Shown here: in pieces, positions 34,701 to 45,402 of the stretch
Numbering within the stretch: position 1 is the first letter of the stretch
Layout: each line of letters starts with the position of its first letter
Assembly: GCA_025769875.1 (NCBI GenBank)
Contig: JAGFNK010000025.1
Span: 186,001-250,000, forward strand
DNA length: 64,000 nt
Source of the DNA: Russula earlei
Taxonomy: Eukaryota; Basidiomycota; Agaricomycetes; Russulales; Russulaceae
Direction of reading: 5' to 3'
Notes under the pieces: model-generated
The model's database searches: none
What the model was told of the DNA's origin: nothing
Seen by the model: the letters and a program-made list of their open reading frames with translations, nothing else
Made by a program: the position numbers and the translations under genes

Positions 34701-36204
34701 GGATGTCATAGAAAGAATCAGATTGGTCGCTGAGCTGGACAAGGACAGATGAGAGGAGTGCGCGGACATCTTGCTTTCCTGTGTCCTTAAAATCGCAATA
34801 GAAGTAGCCGATGTGTGCCAAGCGAGAATTGGATGAGCCTTTGATGTGTTCGATGATCGCAGAGCTAGTGGATAGTTGACGGAATTGGCGACCCTGTTTA
34901 GAGGGAGTCATAGAACAACGACGTACGTGAGGACACTCTTTCCAGAACCCGCTGCAAAAACGGAGGTATGTCAGCAAGGATTGAAGACGTAGACGTCATG
35001 AGAATGTACGTTTTCCGTGGATCCATAAGGAGGAACTGGAAGCTTGCCAGTCATTGAAGGCACTACTTTGAGTGAACCATGCAGCCGTGCCTTCGTGACG
35101 GGCATCGCTTGCGAATATTCAAGTTCGAGGAGGGATCTGGTGGAGATAACCAGGTTCTGATGCGCTTCTCGCAGCTGATTACCTGCGAGGATGTTTCGGC
35201 CTCAACAGAATACGAGATGAGCTTACGAGAAACACGAACGGTTCAGATCTCCAAATTCGTCTATAACCTGTTGTGTGATCTTCTCGACGCCTGACCATAT
35301 AATGCTGTTAAGGCGCAAATGGACTAGTTTGAATATAAATGCGTACCATCAACGACTTGCGCCTCTACACGGTGTGTGGCCCTCAAGCCTTGCTGCCGCC
35401 GCCATCCAACTTTCCTCTTGTGTCAGTTTGTCCAGCCTCTTGCAGCGCATCCTCGATATCTGAACTTCCCGCTAGCTTCTTTAGAAAAGTGGCTGGAGAA
35501 CGGTGAGAATGGACGGTAAATTTCCGTAGTAGGTAGAATGTTCAACGACTTACTCGCTCGGTTCCGTTTTGTCTCTTGAGTCGCGATGGCAAGGATGGAG
35601 AGTACTTCCGCCATGATTCTGACCATCGTGTTTTTCATCCCGGCTATTGACGGGACCTCGATATAAACCTCGAGTCGTCGGAAGAAGTTCTCGATGCGCT
35701 CAAAGAGGCTAATGAGCGCGCCTTCTCCGGCGCTAGCAGCTTTGACCGTCTGTCCATGAGAGCATGTGGTAGAGTTGGAGTGTCAGTGTGAGCAGTGTCC
35801 GTTGTATACCGGTGGAGAAACTCACGGAGAGGAGGACGCCGATTGCGCTAAAGATCAACCCTGCGGGCGGGTACACCTGAAAAGACGCAAGGATATCAGA
35901 GCACGAATTGCGCATGACTCGATCCCTGCCGTCGTCACTTACAAGGCTCACGCCTGCCCCGATGGTCGCAGAGAACGCAAAGAGCACGTTGACAGTTGGA
36001 CCGAGCCATTTTGTGAACTTTTCGACCGAGGCGCTGTTCCCATTTTGACCGAACACAGGGACATTGCTCTCGAAGCATGATGAGGACTGCATCAGGGGAA
36101 TCGCACGCTTCGAGCTTTGAAAGAAGTGGATGGGAGCGGAGATCTTTCCCAGTCTTCTTCTGGTAAGCCACTGTGGCGTTATTGAGGATTGACTGATAAT
36201 TCAA
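31739..36204 (-). pseudogene. NLR-like STAND gene 2: Goodbye domain - NACHT - 15 ankyrin repeats (several apparent frameshifts)
   Basis: It has the same architecture as NLR 1. The Goodbye region (VAYQKKTGKDLRSHPLLSKL) starts near 36204; the true start is unclear because ATG 36217 is out of frame. Further exons encode GTAAWFTQSSAFNDWQASSS, the P-loop HGKPGSGKSVLT (assembled across an intron near 34950-35010), IYIIIDALDECPI, CVTSRPEIDI and ELPETLDETYERILQEIP. A single 691-codon frame (31739-33814) holds about 15 ankyrin repeats, in which a 33-aa and a roughly 40-aa repeat alternate. Frame changes against consensus occur near 34085 (before AYAHRLLQCLTVAV), near 33903 (between AVLTA and CSSLIVVIDSW) and near 33800. 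Either the gene is degraded or these are sequence errors. The ankyrin block itself is fully open, which argues for recent function. Confidence 0.8.
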
Positions 36205-37108
36205 GCGCTGAGGACATAGCGGGAGTCTGGCACACAGATGCCGTGGCTGAAGTTCAAGGGGAACCAGAGGGAGGTTTTGCCTCGTGTCAGAGCCGTGTCC
36301 AGCCCATACTTTTGATCAAATAGGCAATCCATTTTCGGCACACGTGATTACTATGCACTCAGGGAGGGTATCAACCTTGTGGCCATGACGCCCTCTCTTT
36401 TGGCGAGTCCCCTGGGTCGTGTCCGGGTGCTACACGCTAGGCGTGTTGGGTAAACTTCGTGGTCAGTCCGCTGGACTTGTCGGATCGCCGGAGGTAAGCC
36501 CGACTCGGATGAGTGTCATGGGCGCTCCGATGTCGTTCACTCCCAATCAACGGAGCTGCCTACTTCACTCTTGGATATGTTCTGACAACTACTGCATGGC
36601 TTCTTGATGTCGCCGTGCAGATGTGACCTGTAACGGGATTTGGTCGACTTATTCTGGAGGTTGACATCGGCAGCATCGTTGAGCAGCAGTCGTATGGCCC
36701 CAAGGAGTCGTTCGAATGATGCAAGTGCAAGGGAGTGTCGTCATCCTGTGCATCCACTCGTGCGCCGTGCCAATAAGATGTGCATGAGGCCAGGGTGAAG
36801 AGCATGTTACGTTGATTTTTTGAATAGAGTAGTAACGGACTGAGCTGGCATGAGAATGCTGACCTGAGCATTTGGAAATGACTGGATAGGTCAGCCTCGG
36901 TTATTCGAGCACGGTCCCGATTGTTCTGGGTTAGTCAGGCGCAGTTGCCGGTCACCGCCTCTGCCATTCCCCGAGTTTCCACCAACGTTCTACCAAGCCC
37001 ACAAGGACGCGCGTACTCGACGCGCGTATACTGACAGTGCCTATAAATTGCCCTCTTTGTCTGCCCGTAAGCCCTACCAATTGCATTTTACCATCTCACA
37101 ACTTGAAC
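36205..37108. other. Intergenic; 5' flank of NLR 2 and promoter of BAG gene 1
   Basis: It contains an ankyrin relic (36560-36871, listed separately). A TATA-like tataaa at 37041-37046 lies 68 nt before the BAG gene 1 ATG. No other gene was seen. Confidence 0.5.
36560..36871 (-). pseudogene. Ankyrin-repeat relic
   Basis: The minus-strand frame contains GARVDAQDDDTPLHL, a clear ankyrin repeat core. In neighbouring frames it continues as RLLGAIRLLLNDAADVN. The pieces lie in different frames and the expected stretch between them is shortened, so this is a broken fragment. It resembles NLR 2 repeats and is probably debris from duplication or from a third NLR copy. Confidence 0.6.
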
Positions 37109-39190
37109 ATGTTCTACAGCCCCTCGTCGCTGCCCCTCGGCTACTCGTCGTACTCTCCGCGACGCTCCTATCGCCCTGCTTCCTACTACATACACGATGA
37201 ACGCCCGTCCCCTTCTGCTTTCGAGGACTCGGCGTTCTCCCCCTTGTCTCACGCCTTGCAGTTGCCTGTAGATCCCGAGACGCGGTACCGTCGGGCTCTT
37301 CACGAGCTGCAAGCTGCAGAACATGACTTTGAAGCTCATGTGGCTCTGGAACGCGCTCGTGAGATCGCCACCATCCGTGAGCAAGCTGCTGCCGAAGTTG
37401 CGCGTCGCGAACGCGCCCGTGCCATCCAAGCCGAGGTCGAACGCATCGAGCGCGCCCGTTCGTTGCAAGTCGAGGTTGAAGAAAGGCTCGCTCAGCGCCG
37501 ATGCCCTCGCCGGGCTCACCCCGCGTTTCACCGTACCCATCTCCCGACGCACGCGCTCCTCCCCGCTCTCGTAGATGCCGACGCTAGAGAAGCTTCCATT
37601 CCTCGTCGTCGGCCCGTCGAACGTTTCCCTACCCGTTCCCAAGCTGCACCTTCCCCCGCACGCGATGATCAGGAGACCCTGACTCTTGGAGACCTTTTGT
37701 CGTTGTTCGCTGGTGTTCGTCCTGAGCCTCAGCCCGTTAGCGCGCCCCAAGAGCCGACCTCACCTCTTGCTTCACAACCTGCTCATCAACCTCAACCCGC
37801 AGAGGCCAAGTCCCAAGCATCCAAGCGCGACTACGCAGAAGCCACCCTGAACGACATCTTGGAATTCTTCCACGGCATCGCCGCTCAGGCCAGAGGCCAT
37901 CAGTCCACTCACGAGGTACGCTTGTCCATTCAGCGAGACCGTTTCGCGCTGTCTAACATGACCTCCACAGCCGAGTGTCCCGTCCAAACCCGAACCAGTA
38001 GACGGGACGGGAAAGGGCAAAGCCAAGGCCGCGCCAGTGCCCGAGCCCACGATTTTCGAGACCCTTTTCGGCGAACGCATGAAGGGTGCACCCGATCAAG
38101 AGGTGCGTGACCTCGAAGAGGCAATCAAGCTTAGTCTGCAAGATCGCGATGCCGCGGATGCGAAGCGGTCGCACGCGTCCAAAGTACGCCGGTCTAGCCC
38201 GGGTGCGTCTTCTTCGAAGGTGCGTTCATTTTTTTTTTCCCCCGCATCGTCAAGAGGTTGGCTAACAATGTACAATGCAGGTGAAGATCGGAGAGGCTTC
38301 TTCCGATCGTGATGCTTCGAGCGCACCCAACCCTACTCCTGCCTCGCAGCCCATCTCGCCTCTGACCAGCATCCGCGCTGTGCGTAGTCAGTTTTCTGCG
38401 CTCGAGTCGGCGTTCAAGTTCCCACCCGTCCTCGACTTTGTCCATTCTGAGCTTGCGGTCTCTCAGAATAATGCGCCGGTGCGCACCTATGAGCAGGCTC
38501 TGAACAATCTCCTGGAGCAGCTCGACGCGATAGAGAGCGATGGAGACGAAGAAGTTCGCGACGTCCGGAGGGAGGTGGTGAGGGAAGTGGAAAGTGCGTT
38601 GGAGGATGTGGAACGCAAGGTGAAGGAGAAGGCCCCTCAGGTTCTGGTTCCCGAAATTGCGGTGAGGGGTTACGACACAGAGCCCGAACCCGCCAGCGAT
38701 GTTGCTTCCGAACCCACCTCGATCCCCGTGGTCCCACCGGCTGACGGCCGCCGTCGATCTAGCCATCTCGGAGTACCAATCAGCTTCTCCTGCCGCCGTT
38801 GCTCGGTCCTCACAGGTGGTCAATTCGGACGCCGCCACCGCCGCCCATGCGTCACCTGCCAAGATGGAAGCTTCGACTGACGACGCCACGGACGCTGAAG
38901 CTGCAGCAGCATTCGAGGATCCCTCGGACTCCACTGCTACGATTACCCCTGCTCCCACCGTCCCTGCGTCTAGCCCTCCGAATACCACGGCAGCACATGC
39001 ATCGGCCCCCGAGGCGTTCCTCACGTCGATGTCACATGCACACTTCACGTTTCCACCAAAGCCCCGGAACCGGTCAAGCTCGGTCTCTGGTGACGTACAC
39101 GACGATGCCGTACTGGTGAGTGACACGAGCGAGGACGAAAGTGTGAGGGTCGGAAACGCGGAGGATGGGTGGTCTGAAGTTGACGCTTGA
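37109..39190 (+). CDS. BAG-domain co-chaperone with a ubiquitin-interacting motif (BAG gene 1)
   Basis: BAG domains bind the Hsp70 ATPase domain and promote nucleotide exchange. Exon 1 (37109-37915) encodes an N-terminus FYSPSSLPLGYSSYSPRRSY and an Ala/Glu/Arg-rich helix (VAL-ERAREIATIREQAAAEV). Exon 2 (37971-38219) contains QEVRDLEEAIKLSLQDRDAA, which matches the ubiquitin-interacting motif (acidic start, A-x-x-x-S core). Exon 3 from 38281 carries the BAG domain, LTSIRAVRSQFSALESAFKF to NAPVRTYEQALNNLLEQLDA and a Glu/Lys/Arg helix. The frame then switches near 38720-38760 to one running to 39190 and ending DGWSEVDA. No intron of sensible length fixes the phase, so a one-base frameshift or error is likely there. 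BAG gene 2 (43070) is its paralogue. Confidence 0.8.
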
Positions 39191-40977
39191 GCGGCCTTTG
39201 GGGTAGATCAGGGATGGGGGTCTGAGTCTGATGAACTGGACTGCTGCTCGATTTATGCATTTCCCTTATTCGCCTGTTCTTGTTCTTTTTCTTTTTTGCG
39301 TAACCATTTAATGAAGCCAATTGGAAAATCGGAGGCCTTGTTCGTTCGCATCTCTGCGGCGGAAAGCTGACTTCGGAAAGCAAAGGTGACGCGGGTACGC
39401 TTTCCGGGCCTCGGACCCTTAATATCCCCTTTTTGTCCCGAGTTTGGATCCACTTGGGCGCTGAAATCACGCGGGACTCAAAAATCCTCTTCCCTCACAA
39501 CGCGATCCACCCAAAATCTTTCAATGGCGCGATGGAGAAAAAAAAAAAAAAAAGAGCGGGGGGAGGGGGGGGCACTCGTTTTCTTTCGAGGCCGAGACGA
39601 CCAAAGGCGAGGCCTTCCATACATAGCGGCCTCGCTGCGGGGCATGGCTCGAGGGGGAGGGGGAAGGGGAGGGAACCGAACCGGGCAAGGGAAGAAAAAT
39701 ACCCCGCGACCGTTTCGCTTGCCCCCCCCCCCCTTCGGTGCTTTGGACGACCCGACGCCGCCGCACAGTAGCATATGTCGTTCCCTCCTCCTCCCCAGAG
39801 CGGAACTTTGTTTTATTTTGTTTTTTTTTGTCGGGGTGGGTTGGGAGGGGGGGGGGGGGGGGGGGGAACGGCGTTCCGATTCGGGAAGAATGAACGCGGC
39901 GTCGTAGGTGTGTGTGTGTGTAATGACACGTTGCAATTTTGCCTGGCCTAGCCCGCACGACACATGTTCGTTTCGTTCGGCGTGTTGCCAGTCGGTCCGT
40001 GTGCGTCACACGATCGCGCGTGATTGGGGCACCCTGAGCGACCAGAGAGAGAAACAAAAAAAGTCTGGACTGTGGCGTCCGTGCGACGTGCGTGCCGTGA
40101 CGGTTCTTCCGTTTCCAGTCGAGCACCTGGCCAGTATGCCGTTTGTCGTGATAACCAAAAAGAAACGAACAGAAACCAAAAGGAACAGAAAGGAAAGTCC
40201 CTCTTCGCTCCGTTCTCTCCGTGAGCGAAGCGCACGCGGACGAGTGGAAGGCCGGCACTCGAGAAACTGATTGACGATCGACGATTGACACGCACGGACC
40301 CCCCCCCCCCCCCCCCGGAGCGACGATCACCGTGACGCGACGGTACGGCAGGACAACCGGAACGATCCTGTCTTGCGACCCCCACCGCATCACCACCGCC
40401 ATTGCGCCCCTTCCTTCTTCGAGTTGTCGAGTTGTGTGTGAGGGGGCAAAACGGCTCGCCGACTCGGATTGGACGTCACCGTCACCGTCGCCGTCGCCGT
40501 CGCCGTCGCCTTCTGTGTCCCCTTTGGGTGAACCCTTTTTCCCACCCGAGCCGGGCCCGTGTGTGGGGAGGCACGGACGCGGGCCCGGGTGCTGTAGCCC
40601 GCTGTCCTGGCCTTCCCTTTCCTTTCCTCGCCTCGCCGGCACGCCGTGGCATGACCTGTCATGGGCGGACGGAATGTCGTTGTTGTGACTTACGCACGGC
40701 CGGACGCGCGGGTGCAGCCGCGAACTCGAACTCTATTTCGTTGCGTGAGGGCCAGGGCCCCCCCCCCCCCCCCCCCTGCGGAGGAGAGGGGCACGCTCGC
40801 TCGGGAAGGATCCCTCGGCTGTGGAGCTGGGGGCGATCCCAAGTTGAGCGTGCTCGTTGCGCCCGCCACCGTTCTTGTGTTTTGTTAGAGCACCGCGGCG
40901 AGCGCCCACCGCGATACCTTGTATTTATATTGGGGCCTCATGGAGACCTTGACCTCGTATACTCTTGTTCCTTTGCC
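39191..40977. other. Low-complexity intergenic region with G/C homopolymer tracts
   Basis: No gene is supported in 1.8 kb. Runs include A13 (39541), C13 (39721), a G run of more than 20 (39847-39866), C18-20 (about 40298-40316), C18 (about 40760-40777) and a (gtcgcc)n microsatellite (40476-40511). A 373-codon minus-strand frame (39521-40642) reads through these tracts and is not credible as protein. Confidence 0.6.
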
Positions 40978-41060
40978 ATGGAACGCATGGTAATGTCGTC
41001 TCTTTTTGCTCTCTCTTTCGCGTTTCCCCCCCTCCCCCCCCCCACCCCCCCCCCCCGTCC
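39721..41060. repeat. Cluster of poly-C/poly-G tracts
   Basis: Five or more tracts of 13 to over 20 C or G fall within 1.35 kb, ending in a C-rich stretch inside the first intron of the F-box-like gene (41026-41059). Such tracts can fold as G-quadruplex or i-motif and are prone to slippage, so their exact lengths are uncertain. Confidence 0.7.
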
Positions 41061-42863
41061 TCTCTCTCTTGCCCCTCCTCCCTCCTCCCCCTGCCTGCTG
41101 ACGCATGCTATCCGCAGAATGTAGATGGCGTCTCGGAAAGCTTCGCCGATCTCGGCATCGCCGCCGCCAAGGAAGACAGCCAGCGGCCGTCCGATGCGCC
41201 GCCTCCCGAGTCACCCGGACGCAAGAGGCACACCTCGGCCACCACCTTCCTCTCCCTTCCCTGGTTGGTCAAATGGCACGTGTACACGCACCTGCCTTCC
41301 AGAGACTGCATCGCCCTCTCAAGCACCTGCCGCGAGATGTACGGCTTCAACACGTTTGCGTACACCCACCTGCAGTTCCTGCCTCCGAACAGCCTCTTCT
41401 CCCTCGCGTGCTCCGTCGTCCAGCTCGCGGGAGCGCTCGCGCGCTCGCCGCACTATTGCAAGGCGGTGCGCACCATCCGAATCGTCGGTTGGACCACGAT
41501 GGGCGTCCCAGAGAGCTGTAACCGCAAAGCGGTGTACAGGGCTCTGGACGAGGGCGTCGCGAGCTTGCTCAACAACGCGCCTCACCTCTACGCGCTCACC
41601 CTCGACCTCAACCTGACCAGGGTGATAAACTATTTCCCCCATGTCTTCGCGGCGCTCACGCGCGTGCGCACCATCCGCGACTTGCGCCTCGCGATGTTTT
41701 TGGTCCCGGTTGAGACCGACCCCGCGTTGGAAAACGTGCCAGAGCAGACATCCCTTGCGTGCGAGCGGGTGTGCCTCAACGTGTACACCAGTGGATGGCT
41801 GCCGGTCATGATGCGCGATCCGCGCAACTTGCGCTGGTTCGGACTCACAGTGCTGGACAAAGTCCGGAAGCCGGGGGATTTCAACTGGGCCATGACTCTT
41901 CACCACGTCGCGGAGATGGCGACGGAGCTTGAGACTCTCGTCCTGAACAATCCGAACAGCTTTGATGCTAATGCGCTCGGGCAGATATTCCAACTCGGTT
42001 TGGTGAGTGTGTTCTCTCGTTTCGGTGGTATAATTGACTTTCCAATAGGATCGCGGGGTCCTCGGGAAGTTGCGCTCAATCTCGGTAAACACGACCGCCC
42101 TCAGCGTATCTGACCTGAGGCAGCTCTTCTCTGCCTTCTCTCGTTCGTTCGTCACGCACTTGAGAATCGTCGTCAATCACTACGGAAGATGGCTTGAAGA
42201 CTTTGGTCCGCAGTATATTTCTGAGCTTTCCAAGCTCGTACCGAACCTCGAAGAGATCTCGCTCGATCAATTGGGGATGGTCAAAGCGATGCCTTTACCT
42301 GGAAAGCTGGTCAGTTCTTCACTAGGGGGCATATGTGGAGGGTTCGCAAACACAGTTCTTACCTCCTTTAGGGCGCCTGGGGTGAAGCCTTCCGATCGTT
42401 CAAAAAACTTCGCCGCATCGTCTTTGCCAGCATGTTTGTGCTTGACTTGTGGGGGCCTAGGCCAGCTGACGATGAAGAGGACTACGAAGAGGAAGGAGAG
42501 CAGACGGGAGAGGATGAAGAAGCTGGTATGGATGTGGATGACGGTGTCGACGAGGGAGACGAATGGCATGAAAGTAACGATGAGGAGACGGATGACGCAC
42601 CTCATGAAACGCTCGAGTCCAATCTTGTCCACCTGGCCGCCTGGACGGATATGTTTCTTGATGATCACCTACGCATGCCCGCGCCATTCGCGACGATCTG
42701 GTTCCTTGATCCTCGTTTTCCGGGTTGCACTGCCGCCGGATTCGACCAGCGAGTGATGGAAGGCGAGGGAATAGGAGGACGGGCGGAACACATGATCTTC
42801 TATCCGATACGAAAGCGAGACGGATGGTGGTGGGACGAGCAAGAGTCGAACCCTTTAGATTAG
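40978..42863 (+). CDS. F-box-like protein
   Basis: A tiny first exon (MERM, 40978-40989) splices to an exon from about 41120 encoding NVDGVSESFADLGI and an Arg/Lys-rich segment. An F-box-like motif follows, LSLPWLVKWHVYTHLPSRDC then IALSSTCREMY, which would recruit Skp1 of an SCF ubiquitin ligase. The remainder is a Leu-rich region in the style of agaricomycete F-box proteins (YALTLDLNLTRVINYFPHVF, ELETLVLNNPNSFDANALGQ, KLVPNLEEISLDQLGMV). An acidic stretch (DEEDYEEEGEQTGEDEEAGM) precedes a conserved-looking C-terminus (HMIFYPIRKRDGWWWDEQES). Introns occur near 42003-42050, 42309-42372 and at the 5' end. The target is unknown. It lies between the two BAG genes. Confidence 0.78.
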
Positions 42864-42939
42864 ATTAGATTCACCTCAATTTACATCAGCACGGCGAGAT
42901 CCGAGGCTGACTAATCTCAATTGCGGCCCGGCCAATTTT

Positions 42940-43020
42940 GGAAATTCCGGTATGTTCTCGAATGAGCGACTCGACTCCACCAATTTCTCGCTCACTCAGC
43001 AAAAGAGTAGTATAAGAATG
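42940..43020 (+). promoter_or_regulatory. Promoter of BAG gene 2 with TATA-like and heat-shock-like sites
   Basis: A TTCnnGAA unit (gttctcgaat, about 42953-42962) follows a ggaaattcc palindrome (42938-42946). A TATA-like gtataaga lies at about 43010, roughly 60 nt before the ATG. Two heat-shock half-site pairs are suggestive for a BAG co-chaperone but fewer than the usual three-unit element. Confidence 0.35.
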
Positions 43021-43069
43021 CAACTTTCCTTCCCCCTTTATTACCCGCACTTTCTCAACTTGACTGCAC

Positions 43070-45021
43070 ATGCACATGCTTAGCTTCCATCCCTCACCTT
43101 CTCGATCCCTCTCCTATCCGACCATCTACTCGGCCTACCCAGACCGCCCTTTGTATTCGCCATACCCCCCTCATCCTTCCGACCATCCACTAGTCACAGT
43201 CACCGACCCAGGGGTGCGCTATCGTCGTGCCCTCTCCGAGTACCTTGCGGCGGAGGAAGAATACCACGCGCTTCTCCGTGCCCGCGAGGAAGCCAGATCC
43301 AGGGCGCGCGCGGAAGCTCTTCTTTACGAACGCGCACGTTTGCTTCGCGTCCAGAGTGCCCGCGCACATCAAGGACAGCACGCGCGACAGCTCGAAAGCG
43401 CATTGGCCAAAGTTTTGGCCCACGCGGCAGTCTGTGAGGGTGACGTCTCCTTCGCCCCCGTCATGTGCGCCCCCTTCAAACGAGCCCTTTCCGACACCGT
43501 CATCCCTTGTCTGCGTGCCTACCGAGACGAGGTCGTGACGGAGAAGGACTCGCGGGACTCGCGCGCGTTTACGTCCGAGTATGACGAGGTACGTTATGTG
43601 GTGTTGTGCGCTCTGCTCGGTTGTGATGCTGACTCGTCGTTTGGCCTCGCTCAGCCGAAGGCCGCACAGACACAGAGGAAGAAGGCACAAGCATCAGCCA
43701 ACCGCCGCACGTCTCCTCGAAGCAGCCGGCTGAGCGCTCTGTCCCCAATTTGGAGTCTCTTCTTCGTGACCGTTTGCAGACGATAGTCGGAGATGAAGAA
43801 GTCCAGGACGTGGCTCGCGCTATCCTTCGTCATCTCACCTCTACGACTGCGACTGGTCCCAGGCGCCCATCTGCAGCTGCGTCCTCGCCAGACGTAAGCC
43901 GACATTTTCCTCAAATGTTCTTGTACTGATGACCTCCCCCACAGCTGACTACCCCTTTGACCCAGCCCCCAGAAGGGGCCGACCTCTCCCGCTCTGATGC
44001 TCTTCAAGGGACCGCAGCCGAAGCTGCGAAGGAATCCTTCAGAGCTCACCGTGCCGAGGTAGCCGAGCGTGCACCCTCGCCCGCTTCCACAACTTCCCCG
44101 TCTCCGCTGACAATCATCCATGACATTCGCTCCGCTCTTGTTAAACTTTCTGACGGTTTCTCTCTTCCATCGTCCCTCGACTTCTCCGACGAAGAACCAT
44201 CCGGGCTGGCCTATACGCCTACGAATGCACCTGTAAGGGTGTATGAGCATGCACTCGACCAGTTGCTCGCGCAGCTCGATGCAGTCGAGTCTGATGGAGA
44301 TGATGAGGTGCGCGTGGAACGGAGAGCTGCTGTAAAGGAGGTAGAGAAAGCTATCGAGGACTTCGAGGGCAAGATCAGAGAGGCAAGAGAAGATGCGAAA
44401 CGGAGCGGCCGCCTCGATGATGAAGAGGCGACCCTTACGACAGACAACTTGTCCAAGTCGCGCGGACGGAGTTCTCGGTCATTAGCGACGACACGTCCAA
44501 GGCGAATGAATCCCTCCCGTCATCCGCTGACTATGTCTCGGATTCCGGCTTCTCGCGTCCCGAGCCCCACACACTACCAGACTCACCTCACGATGTTGCA
44601 ATGATCGAGGATCGATTGTTTACCCCTCATCTCGAATCAGCACCTCAGGCTGCCACCGTGGCAGATCCTACGCTAGCCCCTATGGATCAGGGCGAGGCTT
44701 CCCGCGTCCCTTCCGACGACGGGCTCCAGTCGAAAGACGATGTCCTTGCCGAACAGGCAACCGCTGAGCAAACCCTTTCTGCGCCCTCAGTAGTCCTCAG
44801 CGTCGGACACGCCCGTGGAGTCTTGTCCATCTACGGAAGTTTCTACCCCCGTGTTTGGGGCTGTGGCTCCTTCCTCCACCCCGATTTCTCACAGACTCCC
44901 GTCTACCGAGATCCCTGAAGATGTGTTGGCTTCGTTTGGCCTAGGCCTGCATTCTGCTTCGCCAGGGCGCGAGGACGAGGATGGCGACGCCGACGACGAA
45001 CGTGAATGGACCGAGGTGTAG
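43070..45021 (+). pseudogene. BAG-domain protein gene 2, paralogue of gene 1, reading frame apparently broken
   Basis: The start (MHMLSFHPSPSRSLSYPTIY) and the Ala/Glu/Arg helix (YRRALSEYLAAEEEYHALLR) parallel BAG gene 1. The BAG domain is clear at 44110-44400: IHDIRSALVKLSDGFSLPSS, NAPVRVYEHALDQLLAQLDA and EVRVERRAAVKEVEKAIEDF. Unlike gene 1, no UIM was found. Downstream, coding continuity needs frame changes near 44440-44470 (to VQVARTEFSVISDDTSKANE) and near 44800 (to SDTPVESCPSTEVS), ending DEREWTEV at 45021. An intermediate exon (SVPNLESLLRDRLQTIVGDE) joins exon 1 only with an unusually short intron. It is either decaying or affected by sequence errors. Confidence 0.65.
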
Positions 45022-45402
45022 AATTTAAAGTTTGGATGTGATATGTTTACGCTGTGGTGTATTTCTGAGTGTCATGACATCTGTATTTTTACGCATGCGA
45101 GCATCGGGGCGACTACCATCAGAATATCGGTGTCACGAGTGAGTGTTCTGATTGGGACCATGATTTCATGATTTCTCCTGTTTGCTATGAGTTTCCACCG
45201 CTCGAGAATTCGAACGAGACAGCGTGAGCGCCGAGATATATATATCTGCTCCAAATAAGTTATGACGAATCCGAACCTGTGTTGGTACATGTATAATGAA
45301 TTTTCACGAGCATCATCATCACGGATTGACTGGACGAGAACGATATCGCGACGAAAGAAGGGGACTGGAGAAACCGAATTTTGAAAGGAAGGAGGGTTCA
45401 TT
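45022..45402. other. Intergenic between convergent BAG gene 2 and STE3-like gene
   Basis: This 3'-3' interval was checked for a small pheromone-precursor frame ending in a CaaX box; none was recognised. A (ta)n-like tatatatat run occurs at about 45236-45245. Confidence 0.5.

Noticed and set aside
38721..38760. A 35-nt intron in BAG gene 1 joining the two frames
   Set aside because: The GT...AG pair present leaves the wrong phase and is shorter than other introns here; a frameshift explains the data better.
39521..40642. 373-codon minus-strand open frame
   Set aside because: It reads through poly-G/poly-C tracts and a microsatellite, has low-complexity composition and no domain; it is open because of base composition.
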